The notes: a model not told the origin generated them from the sequence alone. Shown: positions 34,140 to 42,505, counted from the first letter of the stretch. The stretch is 64,000 bases of DNA from Litorimonas sp046250185 (GCF_046250185.1 NZ_CP176469.1); one strand, 5' to 3'. A program made the numbers and translations.

Positions 34140-34565
34140 TTAGCCCACCGCGTCAAGCTCCGAACTGGTCGGCATGTCTGTTTTCCAGATGCTGAGCGCT
34201 TTGCGGATGAAATCACTTTCTTCATCGTGCAGCTCGTAATCACAGACTGAAATCGTAAAAATCGAACTTAACACGCTACGCTGCAGTTTTTCGTCTTTGA
34301 TCCGCCCCAGCAGCGCGACCTTATAGCTGTCCTCATGGTCAGAGGCGATCGCTTTGGCGAGGTAGTCTTTGCGCGCTTCAAATTCGTCCAAAATTTTATG
34401 TCGTGAAAGAATTTTATTGGGCCGCAATTTATGATTATGCAACATTGTTGCATGCGTATATTCTATCATTTCGCGGTCACGCTCGCGTTTATCGAGCAGG
34501 ACTGTGACAGCGAAAATATCGCGCACAGCCTCGTAAATTCCATCAGAATCTAAGAATTTTGTCAT
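34140..34565 (-). CDS. TerB-like helical protein, paralogue 1
   Basis: 141-residue soluble, all-helical protein of unknown role. The C-terminal part SSIFTISVCDYELHDEESDFIRKALSIW has the acidic pattern D-x-E-x3-E-E of TerB/DjlA-type domains. It shares this block and the overall layout with the gene directly upstream (SISVSDREFVQEESDLIKSAGAIW), so the two are tandem paralogues, 35 nt apart on the same strand. No motif suggests tellurite resistance itself. Confidence 0.65.
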   Translation of the reverse strand: MTKFLDSDGIYEAVRDIFAVTVLLDKRERDREMIEYTHATMLHNHKLRPNKILSRHKILDEFEARKDYLAKAIASDHEDSYKVALLGRIKDEKLQRSVLSSIFTISVCDYELHDEESDFIRKALSIWKTDMPTSSELDAVG

Positions 34566-34600
34566 CGTTCTGCTATCTCTACCCTGTTATCTCTACTGTG

Positions 34601-34996
34601 CTAGCGATCAACTTTAATGGGTGGTTTGGCAAAGCCCCAAATCGCCCCCGCTGATTTGATCAAATCCGATTCTTCTTGAACAAATTCGCGATCACTGACT
34701 GAAATCGATACCATCGCGTCGTAAATATTCTCCACCTCAACATCATCCTCAAATTTTGATAAAACTTTCAAAATAGTCGTGTTGCGGCGTTTACTTGTCA
34801 GAAGCTCAGTCAACTCGCCCTTTTGGGTATCAAACCAAGTCCGCAATTCCGCGTCGGTCATAGGGGGTTTATCAAATAATTGCAGCAGCCCATGCGCCCG
34901 TTCGACGAAGGCATGATATTCGGGGTCACGGATTTTTGAGTCAATGATGACAGCAACGGCAAGTGGCATAAGAATGTCATCGGTCGTATGAGCCAT
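34601..34996 (-). CDS. TerB-like helical protein, paralogue 2
   Basis: 131-residue helical protein related to the following gene (34140-34565). Shared blocks include the N-terminal VAVIIDSKIRDPEYHAFVERAH against VTVLLDKRERDREMIEYTHA, and the C-terminal SVSDREFVQEESDLIKSAGAIWG. Acidic residues in the last block could bind metal as in TerB-fold proteins. Function not known. Its promoter would lie in the 130-nt gap to the lipoprotein gene. Confidence 0.65.
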   Translation of the reverse strand: MAHTTDDILMPLAVAVIIDSKIRDPEYHAFVERAHGLLQLFDKPPMTDAELRTWFDTQKGELTELLTSKRRNTTILKVLSKFEDDVEVENIYDAMVSISVSDREFVQEESDLIKSAGAIWGFAKPPIKVDR

Positions 34997-35126
34997 ATCA
35001 TTTTATACTCTGCCAATGTCAAATTAACAAGGCTTCTCGCGCGTGTCTGTTGCGCTGCTCTACAACTGCAACCTCTATTTTCCATTTGATAACAATCCTG
35101 TATAACGATGGAAAGGAGTCTCCGAA

Positions 35127-35651
35127 ATGAAGAAATTATTGTTACTATCTGCCGTCCTTGTCATAAGCGGTTGCGCAACTGGCCCAACGACTTACGGCCC
35201 GTCAGACGGTGGATCACAGCTCGGCTTTAGCAATACACGCATTGAGCAAGACCGCTTCCGTATTTCCTATACGGCGCGGAGTGCCAATGAAGCGCGTGAT
35301 TTCGCCTTACGCCGCGCCGCGGAAATCGCCGAAGCTGAAGGATACTCACACTTCAAAGTTCTCTCTGGCGGGACATATGAAGACAATCGCCGCTCTGGCG
35401 TGTCGAGTTCTATCGGAATCGGCACCAGCTCTGGTGGCTATCGTCGCGGCGGTACGTCTGTCGGGGTTGGCATCGGCATTAATGACGTCGCCCGCGCCCT
35501 GCAAGGTAAACGCATTACGGAAGAGATTGAAGTGCGCCTATTGCAGTCAGTCACAGGCACCAAAGACGCCAATGTCTTCTCGGCTGGTGAAGTCCTGCAA
35601 AACATTCGCCCAGAAGTCTTCGCGCTCGAAGATACTGTCGTCAGACGTTAG
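35127..35651 (+). CDS. CC0125/CC1285-type lipoprotein
   Basis: 174-residue lipoprotein: signal peptide MKKLLLLSAVLVISGC with lipobox ISGC (Cys16). The mature part starts with GYGPSDG-like YGPSDGGSQLGFSNTRIEQDRFRISYTARS, followed by AEAEGYSHFKV and a Gly/Ser-rich segment, then EIEVRLLQS. This pattern is that of a small lipoprotein family common in Caulobacterales; function unknown. A strong GGAAAGGAG precedes the ATG. TTTTCCAT (35078-35085) and ATGGAAA (35108-35114) form an inverted repeat over the promoter and ribosome binding site. Confidence 0.85.
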   Translation: MKKLLLLSAVLVISGCATGPTTYGPSDGGSQLGFSNTRIEQDRFRISYTARSANEARDFALRRAAEIAEAEGYSHFKVLSGGTYEDNRRSGVSSSIGIGTSSGGYRRGGTSVGVGIGINDVARALQGKRITEEIEVRLLQSVTGTKDANVFSAGEVLQNIRPEVFALEDTVVRR

Positions 35652-35686
35652 GGCAAAGGCTGAGGCTGAGGGCTAGACTTATTACG

Positions 35687-36343
35687 CTAGACGAAGCGGA
35701 CTGTAATCCGTTCTAGCCCTTCAATCCCGCCTGACAATTCATCGCCGACCCGCACAGGGCCAACGCCTTCGGGCGTCCCTGTATAGATCAGGTCACCCGC
35801 TTGTAGATCCATATCTGCGCTCAGGCGGGCGATGATTTCATCGACATTCCAAATCATATCTGACAGCTCTCCGTGCTGCACAATATCGCCGTTCTTACGC
35901 AGAACGATCCTTGCGTGGGATAGATCAAGCCCCGCAGCGGGTGTGATTGCAGAGCAGGGGGCAGAGCGGTGAAAGTTCTTCGCACGCGCCCAAGGACCAC
36001 CAGATGATTTCGCGCTGGCCTGCAAATCGCGACGTGTCAAATCAATGCCGACGCCATAGCCAAAAATGCTTGTATCTGGCCCAATAGCGACCACTAATTC
36101 AACCTCGAAATGAACATCTTTCGTGTTAGGCGGGTAGGGAATATCTGCTCCGCTATGCACGATCGTTTCGGCGGCTTTGGTAAAGAATACAGGCTCTGAC
36201 CGCTTGGCATCACCGCCCATTTCTTTCACATGCGCGGCATAGTTCTTGCCAATGCAGTAAATGCGTCGCACAGGAAAACGCTCGTCCCGCCCCGCGATGG
36301 GGAGGCTGATAGGGTCGGCGGGGGGAAAAGCAAATTTGGTCAT
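35687..36343 (-). CDS. fumarylacetoacetate hydrolase (FAH) family protein
   Basis: 218-residue FAH-fold enzyme, metal-dependent, cleaving or decarboxylating small keto-acid substrates. Typical marks: RRIYCIGKNYAAHVKEMGG, PVFFTKAAETIVHSG, VHFEVELVVAIG (metal-binding E-x-E), GYGVGIDLTRRDLQ and GDLIYTGTPEGVGPV. Similar to YcgM / acylpyruvase-type proteins. Substrate not predictable from sequence. Confidence 0.88.
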   Translation of the reverse strand: MTKFAFPPADPISLPIAGRDERFPVRRIYCIGKNYAAHVKEMGGDAKRSEPVFFTKAAETIVHSGADIPYPPNTKDVHFEVELVVAIGPDTSIFGYGVGIDLTRRDLQASAKSSGGPWARAKNFHRSAPCSAITPAAGLDLSHARIVLRKNGDIVQHGELSDMIWNVDEIIARLSADMDLQAGDLIYTGTPEGVGPVRVGDELSGGIEGLERITVRFV

Positions 36344-36407
36344 AAATCCTGCGTTGCACGGCGTTGTCGTTCTCGCTAATCATAGCAATCAAAACTGGGA
36401 GATGTCT

Positions 36408-36653
36408 ATGCGTGTCGTTGATGTGCCTATCGCCAAAATCTACGTGCCGTCTGCGAAGCGTAAAACGCTAGACGAAAGCAAGATCGAACCACTCGCGGAG
36501 GACATCCTTGAGAACGGCCTGCAAATGCCCATTTACGTGCGCCTTGGCAAAGACCGCTATGTCCTTCAAGAGGGTTTGCACCGCGTAGAGGCCATGAAAC
36601 TCCTCGGCGAGACCGTCATCGACGGGCATATCGTGCAGGCGAAGAAAGTTTGA
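36408..36653 (+). CDS. solitary ParB/sulfiredoxin-fold small protein
   Basis: 81-residue protein consisting of just one ParB N-terminal-like domain: PIAKIYVPSAKRKTLDESKIEPLAEDI, then GLQMPIYVRLGKDRYVLQEGLHRVEAMKLLG. The EGLHR loop is where ParB has GERR and sulfiredoxin has GGCHR; the sulfiredoxin Cys is replaced by Leu. No HTH or dimer domain, so not a chromosome-partitioning ParB. GGGAG precedes the ATG by six bases; an ATG two codons earlier is possible. Divergent from the FAH gene. Confidence 0.75.
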   Translation: MRVVDVPIAKIYVPSAKRKTLDESKIEPLAEDILENGLQMPIYVRLGKDRYVLQEGLHRVEAMKLLGETVIDGHIVQAKKV

Positions 36654-36956
36654 GTGCGGCTTCGGGCTTGATCTGTGCAACACTAATTTGACGGAAATCC
36701 TAGCGTCTTACTTTTCTATCGTTGTCCTGAATTTTTCTGAAAAACTTGCAGAAGAAGTTTCGCCTTTAGCCGCCGAATGAACAGCGAGTTCAAGTTAAGA
36801 ATCAGATATACTGGCATGAACAAAACCCCATGCGTCACCCTCTGCGAACAAGTCATTATGTTTTTTTCTGCCGAGGTTTAATCCGCATGGCAGACAGATA
36901 ATTATAACGCACCCGATCAGCCTTCAGGTGTGACGATGGTCCCACCAACACCCCAT
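36654..36956. other. 303-nt non-coding stretch between parB-like gene and rplI terminator
   Basis: No credible gene. AT-rich features include a -10-like TATACT at 36807-36812 without a well-spaced -35, a 5-bp hairpin GCATG/CATGC shortly after it, and a run of seven T near 36860. These could mark a small RNA on the plus strand, but the pre-T hairpin is weak. Nothing else recognised. Confidence 0.4.
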
Positions 36957-36993
36957 AAAAAAGCCCCGCCTTCGGGATGTCCGAGGGCGGGGC
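36957..36993 (-). terminator. intrinsic terminator of the rpsF-rpsR-rplI operon
   Basis: GCCCCGCC (36963-36970) pairs with GGCGGGGC (36986-36993), with further pairing inside around a GATGT loop; on the minus strand it is followed by six U (36957-36962). It starts 32 nt after the rplI stop codon on the minus strand. Confidence 0.85.
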
Positions 36994-37024
36994 GCTTTGT
37001 TTAGCGTTGTTTGACGGGGGTCGC

Positions 37025-37720
37025 TTAGTCTTGCTTTGGTGCAGGGCTTCCCGCGTCAACGGCGGCTTCGTTGGGGGAGTTATCGCCCACATTGCCGGCT
37101 GTGACTGGGCCGTCATTAGCTTCGGCTTCAGGTGCCAAGAAGTCATCATCCGGGCCGTCGCCTTCAAACATTGAGACAGCGTCTTTGGCGCGTTCCTGAT
37201 TGGCTTCTTTTTCGTCAGCGCGCTCTTCGGCTTGCTGCGTCGCAATCACGTCTTCACCTTTGGCTTGACGCTCAGCTTCTTCTTCTGACCGTGCCACGTT
37301 GACAGAGATTGTCACGTTGACTTCTGCGTGAAGTTTGACTTTCACATCGTGTAGACCAAGCGCTTTGATAGGCTGCTCAAGAACAACCATGCTGCGTCTC
37401 ACACCATGCTCTGTCAGGTCTTCAGCGATATCGCGGGCAGAGACTGAACCGTAAAGCTGTCCTGTATCGCCAGCCTTACGAATGATGACAACGGATGTGC
37501 CTTCGAGTTTCTTCCCGTCAGCCGCAGCTTTCTCGCGGTTTTCAGCATTGCGCTGCTCAAGATATTCGCGTTCAGCTTCGAAACGGGCCAAATTGGCTTT
37601 CGTTGCGCGCAGAGCTTTGTCTTGGCTGAGCAGATAGTTGCGACCATAACCAGGCTTCACAGTGACGACATCGCCCATGTTTCCCAGTTTTTCGATACGT
37701 TCTAATAGAATAACGTCCAT
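37025..37720 (-). CDS. rplI: 50S ribosomal protein L9 with long acidic C-terminal extension
   Basis: 231-residue L9. Residues 1-148 are the normal protein (MDVILLERIEKLGNMGDVVTVKPGYGRNYLL; then the C-domain with GSVSARDIAEDL). Residues 150-231 form an acidic, low-complexity extension (EEEAERQAKGEDVIATQQAEERADEKEANQ... DGPDDDFLAPEAEAN). L9 extensions occur in alphaproteobacteria, but this one makes the protein half as long again as the usual 150. Third gene of the S6-S18-L9 operon. Confidence 0.96.
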   Translation of the reverse strand: MDVILLERIEKLGNMGDVVTVKPGYGRNYLLSQDKALRATKANLARFEAEREYLEQRNAENREKAAADGKKLEGTSVVIIRKAGDTGQLYGSVSARDIAEDLTEHGVRRSMVVLEQPIKALGLHDVKVKLHAEVNVTISVNVARSEEEAERQAKGEDVIATQQAEERADEKEANQERAKDAVSMFEGDGPDDDFLAPEAEANDGPVTAGNVGDNSPNEAAVDAGSPAPKQD

Positions 37721-37731
37721 GATGTTCGCTC

Positions 37732-37992
37732 CTACTTCACTTCATAGGGCAGAAGGCCCAGAAAGCGTGCGCGTTTGATGGCTTGCGCCAGCTTGCGCTG
37801 TTTCTTGTGAGAGACAGCCGTAATGCGTGACGGGGCGATTTTGCCTTTTTCAGACATATAACGCTGTAGCATTTTTGGGTCTTTATAGTCGATTGCAATG
37901 GCGTTATCGCCAGAGAATGGACAGACTTTGCGACGACGACGGAACGATGTCCGTGACGGCAGGTTTTCAATTTTCAACTGATCTTTGGCCAT
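37732..37992 (-). CDS. rpsR: 30S ribosomal protein S18
   Basis: 86-residue S18: FRRRRKVCPFSGDNAIAIDYKDPKMLQRYMSEKGKIAPSRITAVSHKKQRKLAQAIKRARFLGLLPY is typical. It lies between rpsF and rplI with 5-nt and 11-nt gaps. Binds beside S6 on the 30S platform. Confidence 0.97.
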   Translation of the reverse strand: MAKDQLKIENLPSRTSFRRRRKVCPFSGDNAIAIDYKDPKMLQRYMSEKGKIAPSRITAVSHKKQRKLAQAIKRARFLGLLPYEVK

Positions 37993-37997
37993 GGGTC

Positions 37998-38357
37998 CTA
38001 GTCCTCACGCTTATTGTCGCGACGCTTGCGCTCTTCGCGTTTTTTCAAAATAGCTGACGGTTCGTCAGAGAATTCGTCGACGCGGATCGACATATAACGC
38101 AGAATATCTTCGTTAATGCGGTGCGTGCGCTCGATTTCGAGAACGACAGACGGCTCTGCATTGACTTTCAGGAGCGAATAATGCGCCTTCCGGTTTTTGT
38201 TCATGCGGTAAGCCAGATTACGCAGACCCCAATATTCAGCACCTTCAACAGTGCCGCCCATATTTTCGATCTTTGTGGCAAGGTTTTGGACGAATTCTTC
38301 CACTTGGTTGGAAGAGATGTCCGGACGTGAAATAACCACGTGCTCGTAGAGAGACAT
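37998..38357 (-). CDS. rpsF: 30S ribosomal protein S6
   Basis: 119-residue S6: MSLYEHVVISRPDISSNQVEEF, GGTVEGAEYWGLRNLAYRMNKNRKAHYSLL, IERTHRINEDILRYMSIRVDE, then a charged tail ending KRED. S6 is the classic substrate of RimK-type glutamate ligases, and a RimK-like gene is present in this window at 54676-56061. The promoter lies in the 196-nt gap upstream (38358-38553), which otherwise contains no gene. Confidence 0.97.
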   Translation of the reverse strand: MSLYEHVVISRPDISSNQVEEFVQNLATKIENMGGTVEGAEYWGLRNLAYRMNKNRKAHYSLLKVNAEPSVVLEIERTHRINEDILRYMSIRVDEFSDEPSAILKKREERKRRDNKRED

Positions 38358-38529
38358 AATAGTCCTTCATTTTTATGAAAACGGCGCAGGAGGCTCGTGA
38401 AGGCGAAACTCTAGCGATGGCTCTTATTTCAGGGTCTGACCCCATGCCAGACAAGATAAAATAAGACCGTTTCCGGTGAATGGCGGGCTTATACAGGGAT
38501 ATGACGCAGGTTCAAGCGCTTAATTCAGG

Positions 38530-38546
38530 CGCGAGTGTCTCGCGCG
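38530..38546 (-). terminator. hairpin after the coiled-coil gene
   Basis: GCGCGAG-TGT-CTCGCGC, a perfect 7-bp stem with a triloop, 7 nt beyond the stop of the coiled-coil gene. No U tract follows, so it may be a pause or processing site, or part of a factor-dependent terminator, just upstream of the rpsF promoter. Confidence 0.4.
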
Positions 38547-38553
38547 GCGGGGG

Positions 38554-40200
38554 TTAACCGATGTCGTTACGCAGGCCGAGTTTGAACTCGGTGACTTGAT
38601 CCATAATATCGTCGTCTGACAGATCGCTAAACTCATCTGGATTGTAGTCTGCGCGTTCTGTCAGCGGAGCAAATTGATCTTCACCGGGGGATCGTGGCGC
38701 GGGCTGAATATCAGGCGTTTCGGCGGGTGGACTGCTGCTACGGCGTGCTTGCGACACGGTCAGCGCAGTCGCGACATCGCGGTAGCGGCGGTCAAAATCG
38801 GTCACGTCCTGCTTTGTTTTTAGGAGCTCGCTTTGCGCTTGATCCAGTTGATAGGCTTGCTGCGTGATCGTGCTTTCGAGGCGTTCCCGCTCAAGGTCTT
38901 GGGCCGTCCGAATTTTGCGCAGCTCGGTAACGTCACGCGCGGCATTACGTACGATCTCGTCTTTAATATCGAGTTGTTTTTGCAAAGCATCAATTTTGCC
39001 CTGCATTGCGATGATCTCGTCTTCGCGCGCAATCATGTTGAATTCATATTGCGTTTTGAAGTTTCGGATTTCCTCATGAAGCGTGACCATCTCACCCTTC
39101 ATTTGGTTGTTTTGTAGCTGCGCATGATCAAGAGCGTTGCGCAGATCAATATTCTCTGATTGTGCGCCTTGGGCGGTCTGGCGGAACTCTTCGGCATCAA
39201 CGGCGAGCGAGTCTGCAACTTTTTTGGCTTCGATATAGCCAGACTGCTTCTCTTCAAAGCTGACTGACATCTCAACGAGTTTCTGGCGCAGGATTTCATT
39301 TTCGCGCTTTTCCACATCGAGCGAATTTTCAGCGCGTTCAGCGGCCAGCGCACTGCGTTCCCCGTTCTCGCGGGCTGTTTTGAGCATACGCTCAAACTCG
39401 CGCAATGAGTTGGTTGCCAAGGCTAACTTGCCTTGCACCTCATCAAACACAGCATTGCGCTCTGAGAGACGGCGCTGGTGGTTCTCCAGATCAGCCTCTA
39501 AAATTTGCACCTTGCGCAGCTTGTCCGTGATCTCGGCTTCAAGCGTACGATTACGGGCTTTCAGGCGGCGATTTTCAGGCTCAAGGCGGTTGAGAAGCGA
39601 GAAGTCAACTTCGGCTCGTTCGACAAAAGCGGTGAGATTCTCAATCCGCTTTTGCGCTCTGCGGTACAATTCTTCGCCGCTTTGAATATCTGCTGAAATG
39701 CGGGCCACATCTAGGCGCATCGCATTGAGGTCTGCCCCTTCTTCACGCGTAAAGGCAGACGGAATTTTCACGTCTAGCGCTTTCGTGGTCTCGCGCTCGG
39801 CTTGCATTTGCGACGCCGTATTCGTGTGTGGATTTGTCAGGGGAGACACATCAATCCGCTCTGTTTTCTGACCAAGATTGGCAGAAAAACGAGGTTCACG
39901 ATAATCACTTGCGCTGTCTTGCAGGAAATTCATCGCAGTGTCGCGCGAGGGCGTATCTGCATTTTGCGATACGTCATATTGATCTGCGTCAGAGCTGTGA
40001 TCTTTTGCAATATCGGAGGTGTCGTCTAGTTTAGTATTCAGAGCTTCAGCCTCTGCTTCCAACTGTCGCCATGTATCGAGCAAATTCTCTTTCTGCGTCG
40101 AAGGGTCAGCTTGCTCGGCCATCGCATCTGCAAGGTCTTGCTTAACAGCCTCACGTTTTTCGCGCGCTGACTTATTCTCGGTTTTTTTGAAAAAGCGCAT
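38554..40200 (-). CDS. long coiled-coil protein of unknown function
   Basis: 548-residue soluble protein with no signal peptide or membrane helix. Residues 1-30 are basic (MRFFKKTENKSAREKREAVK); 35-150 look disordered; residues 155-490 are almost continuous heptad coiled coil (RRAQKRIENLTAFVERAEVD..., ALAAERAENSLDVEKRENEIL...); the tail is Pro/Asp-rich and ends LSDDDIMDQVTEFKLGLRNDIG. The layout, a short basic head followed by a very long rod, resembles intermediate-filament-like proteins such as crescentin and other bacterial scaffold rods, but there is no sequence basis to call it crescentin. Divergent from fabD. Confidence 0.75.
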   Translation of the reverse strand: MRFFKKTENKSAREKREAVKQDLADAMAEQADPSTQKENLLDTWRQLEAEAEALNTKLDDTSDIAKDHSSDADQYDVSQNADTPSRDTAMNFLQDSASDYREPRFSANLGQKTERIDVSPLTNPHTNTASQMQAERETTKALDVKIPSAFTREEGADLNAMRLDVARISADIQSGEELYRRAQKRIENLTAFVERAEVDFSLLNRLEPENRRLKARNRTLEAEITDKLRKVQILEADLENHQRRLSERNAVFDEVQGKLALATNSLREFERMLKTARENGERSALAAERAENSLDVEKRENEILRQKLVEMSVSFEEKQSGYIEAKKVADSLAVDAEEFRQTAQGAQSENIDLRNALDHAQLQNNQMKGEMVTLHEEIRNFKTQYEFNMIAREDEIIAMQGKIDALQKQLDIKDEIVRNAARDVTELRKIRTAQDLERERLESTITQQAYQLDQAQSELLKTKQDVTDFDRRYRDVATALTVSQARRSSSPPAETPDIQPAPRSPGEDQFAPLTERADYNPDEFSDLSDDDIMDQVTEFKLGLRNDIG

Positions 40201-40390
40201 TCTACGCGAATCCCCTACATCTAACTCAACTATGGGTTAGGTTGACGTGGTTAACAAGGCGTAAAACTTGGGCGTCAAACTCCACTATTTCATACAAAAA
40301 AGGCTATGTTTTTCGGTATTTCAAGAATTAAGCGTTGACCTTCCCGCCCCAAGCTAGCAGCTTGTTAAGACGTTATTATTTGAGGGTTTT
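40201..40390. promoter_or_regulatory. divergent region between the coiled-coil gene and fabD
   Basis: 190 nt, no gene. A possible fabD -35 TTGACC begins at 40335 with weak -10 candidates downstream. TTAA-N7-TTAT at 40365-40379 is one base from a CtrA site (ATAA-N7-TTAAC on the minus strand); recorded only as a weak match. Confidence 0.3.
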
Positions 40391-41335
40391 ATGGCGTTTG
40401 CATTTACATTTCCTGGTCAAGGCTCCCAATCCATTGGCATGGGCAAAGATTTGGCCGAAGCTTTTCCGAACGCCCGCCACATATTTGAAGAAGTCGATGA
40501 TGCTTTGCGACAAAAGCTCTCGCATTTAATGTGGGAGGGGCCGATCGAAGACCTTAGCCTGACAACCAATACGCAACCCGCGCTAATGGCATCGTCTATC
40601 GCGGCCATGACAGTTCTGGCCAAGGATTTTGGTATTGATGTTGCAGAAGCGAAATATGCGGCGGGCCATTCGCTGGGCGAGTACTCGGCGCTCTGCGCAG
40701 CGGGCGTGATCAATTTGCGCGACACGGCGAAATTGCTTCGCATTCGTGGGGACGCGATGCAAAACGCCGTGCCTGTCGGTAAAGGCGCTATGGCGGCTTT
40801 GCTGGGGGCTTCTGTAGAGGACGCAGAAGCCGCTGCCGCTGCGGGCGCGAAACACGGCATTTGCCAAATCGCCAATGACAACGCCACGGGACAGATCGTG
40901 CTATCGGGCGAGACAGACGCTGTTCAAGCGGCTTGCGACGCCGCGACAGAGATGGGCGTGAAAAAGGCGATGATGCTCAATGTTTCAGCGCCGTTTCATT
41001 GCGATATTATGTCGCCAGCAGCTGACGCCATGCGGGGTGCGCTGGCTGATGTGACTTTTAATACGCCGTCTGTTCCGATCATCAATAATGTGCAAGCCAT
41101 GCCCGTTACCGATCCAGAGCAACTGAAAAATGACCTCATCGCACAGGTGACAGGCCGTGTGCGTTGGCGCGAATCGATTGAGTGGATGGCAGCAAACGGA
41201 ATTGAGACATTTGCTGAGCCAGGCACTGGTAAAGTCCTGACCGCGATGCTGAAGCGCATAGTCAAAGACATCAAAGGCGTCGCCCTGAATTCACCTGAAA
41301 GCCTTGAGGCTTTCGCCAAAGAGATAAAAGGATAG
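40391..41335 (+). CDS. fabD: malonyl-CoA:ACP transacylase FabD
   Basis: 314-residue enzyme that loads malonate onto ACP. FTFPGQGSQSIGMG at residues 5-18, nucleophile Ser94 in GHSLGEYSAL, and the conserved His in VSAPFHCDIM. First gene of the fabD-fabG-acpP-fabF-mltG-gmk cluster, 2 nt before fabG. Confidence 0.96.
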   Translation: MAFAFTFPGQGSQSIGMGKDLAEAFPNARHIFEEVDDALRQKLSHLMWEGPIEDLSLTTNTQPALMASSIAAMTVLAKDFGIDVAEAKYAAGHSLGEYSALCAAGVINLRDTAKLLRIRGDAMQNAVPVGKGAMAALLGASVEDAEAAAAAGAKHGICQIANDNATGQIVLSGETDAVQAACDAATEMGVKKAMMLNVSAPFHCDIMSPAADAMRGALADVTFNTPSVPIINNVQAMPVTDPEQLKNDLIAQVTGRVRWRESIEWMAANGIETFAEPGTGKVLTAMLKRIVKDIKGVALNSPESLEAFAKEIKG

Positions 41336-41337
41336 TT

Positions 41338-42078
41338 ATGTTTGATTTAAGCGGAAAACGCGCCTTGGTAACGGGTGCAACGGGCGGCCTCGGCGGTGAA
41401 ATCGCGCGTATCTTGCATGCGCAGGGCGCAACAGTGGCTCTATCAGGGACACGCGCTGAAAAGCTTGAAGGACTGGCGAGCGAGCTAGGTGAGCGGGCAT
41501 ATGTTGTGCCGTGTAACCTGGCTGACGGGGATGCTGTTGACGCGTTGCCCAAGGCAGCGGAAGAGGCCATGGGTGGGGCAGTGGACATATTGATCGCCAA
41601 TGCGGGTATCACGCGCGATGGACTTCTGATGCGGATGAAGCAAGAGGACTGGGATTTGGTGCAAAAAGTCAATTTGGAAGCCTATTTCCGCCTCTCCAAG
41701 GCCTGTCTGCGGTCGATGATGAAGGCGCGTTGGGGGCGAATCATTGGCATTACATCCATTGTCGGCGTGACTGGAAACCCAGGACAGACCAATTATGCAG
41801 CGTCCAAAGCAGGCATGATCGGCTTCTCTAAATCCCTCGCCCAAGAGGTGGCAACACGCGGAATTACAGTCAACTGCATCGCGCCGGGTTTCATTAGCTC
41901 GCCCATGACGGACGAGTTAAATGACGCGCAGAGAGAGGCGACATTGGCTAAAATTCCCGCTGCTAGACTAGGGACAGGCGCAGAAATTGCGTCTGCCGCG
42001 CTTTATCTTTCGAGTGAAGAAGCGGGCTATGTCACGGGGCAAACACTGCATGTCAACGGAGGTATGGCGATGATCTAG
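41338..42078 (+). CDS. fabG: 3-oxoacyl-ACP reductase FabG
   Basis: 246-residue short-chain dehydrogenase, NADPH-dependent ketoreductase of fatty acid synthesis. TGATGGLG at 12-19 binds cofactor; catalytic Ser140, Tyr153 and Lys157 (NYAASKAGMIGFSKSLAQE); C-terminal GYVTGQTLHVNGGMAMI. Two bases after fabD, so cotranscribed. Confidence 0.96.
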   Translation: MFDLSGKRALVTGATGGLGGEIARILHAQGATVALSGTRAEKLEGLASELGERAYVVPCNLADGDAVDALPKAAEEAMGGAVDILIANAGITRDGLLMRMKQEDWDLVQKVNLEAYFRLSKACLRSMMKARWGRIIGITSIVGVTGNPGQTNYAASKAGMIGFSKSLAQEVATRGITVNCIAPGFISSPMTDELNDAQREATLAKIPAARLGTGAEIASAALYLSSEEAGYVTGQTLHVNGGMAMI

Positions 42079-42268
42079 TGCGAACTGGGTCTGGCTTAGC
42101 ACGTAAAATAAACCCTGATATTGACGGGTATATGTGCTAGTCAGGCTAAGAATCGTGTGCTAGGCCGCGCTTCGATTGCGCAGGGGGTTGCTTTTTTGAC
42201 ATATCGCCCCATTTACTGTGCCTAACCCCGAAAAGATTATCTTTCGGAAATAAAACAAAGGAAAACCT
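42079..42268 (+). promoter_or_regulatory. acpP: fabG-acpP intergenic region with the acpP promoter
   Basis: 190 nt. TTGACA (42196-42201), a 17-nt spacer and TGCCTA (42219-42224) form a likely sigma-70 promoter with a perfect -35, giving acpP the high expression it needs independently of fabDG. Upstream, CTTAGCAC (about 42095) and two copies of GTGCTAG (about 42136 and 42162) form imperfect inverted and direct repeats that could fold into a fabG terminator-like structure without a U tract. Confidence 0.55.
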
Positions 42269-42505
42269 ATGTCAGACGTATTAGCCCGCGTAAAAAAAAT
42301 GGTCGTGGAACATCTGGATGTGGAAGAAGATAAAGTGACTGATAAAGCTCACTTCATCGACGATTTGGGCGCAGACAGCCTCGACAATGTCGAACTCGTC
42401 ATGGCGTTTGAAGAAGAATTCGATATCGAAATCCCAGACGACGCCGCAGAGCATATTCAAACTGTCGGCGACGCCGTTAAGTTTATCTCTTCTAAAGTCG
42501 ACTAG
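42269..42505 (+). CDS. acpP: acyl carrier protein
   Basis: 78-residue acidic acyl carrier protein. The phosphopantetheine attachment Ser37 lies in LGADSLDNVELVMAFEEEF. Normal length. AAAGGAAAA ribosome binding site. Between fabG and fabF as in most alphaproteobacteria. Confidence 0.97.
   Translation: MSDVLARVKKMVVEHLDVEEDKVTDKAHFIDDLGADSLDNVELVMAFEEEFDIEIPDDAAEHIQTVGDAVKFISSKVD

Noticed and set aside
36856..37245. 129-residue reading frame on the minus strand overlapping rplI
   Set aside because: Basic, low-complexity translation typical of an out-of-frame shadow of the acidic L9 tail, and it runs through the terminator.
40365..40379. CtrA site upstream of fabD (TTAA-N7-TTAT)
   Set aside because: One mismatch in an AT-rich motif and no supporting context; kept only as a note in the intergenic entry.
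42090..42172. Riboswitch or structured leader before acpP
   Set aside because: The repeats CTTAGCAC and GTGCTAG give only imperfect pairing, lie upstream of the likely acpP promoter and match no known riboswitch pattern I recognise.
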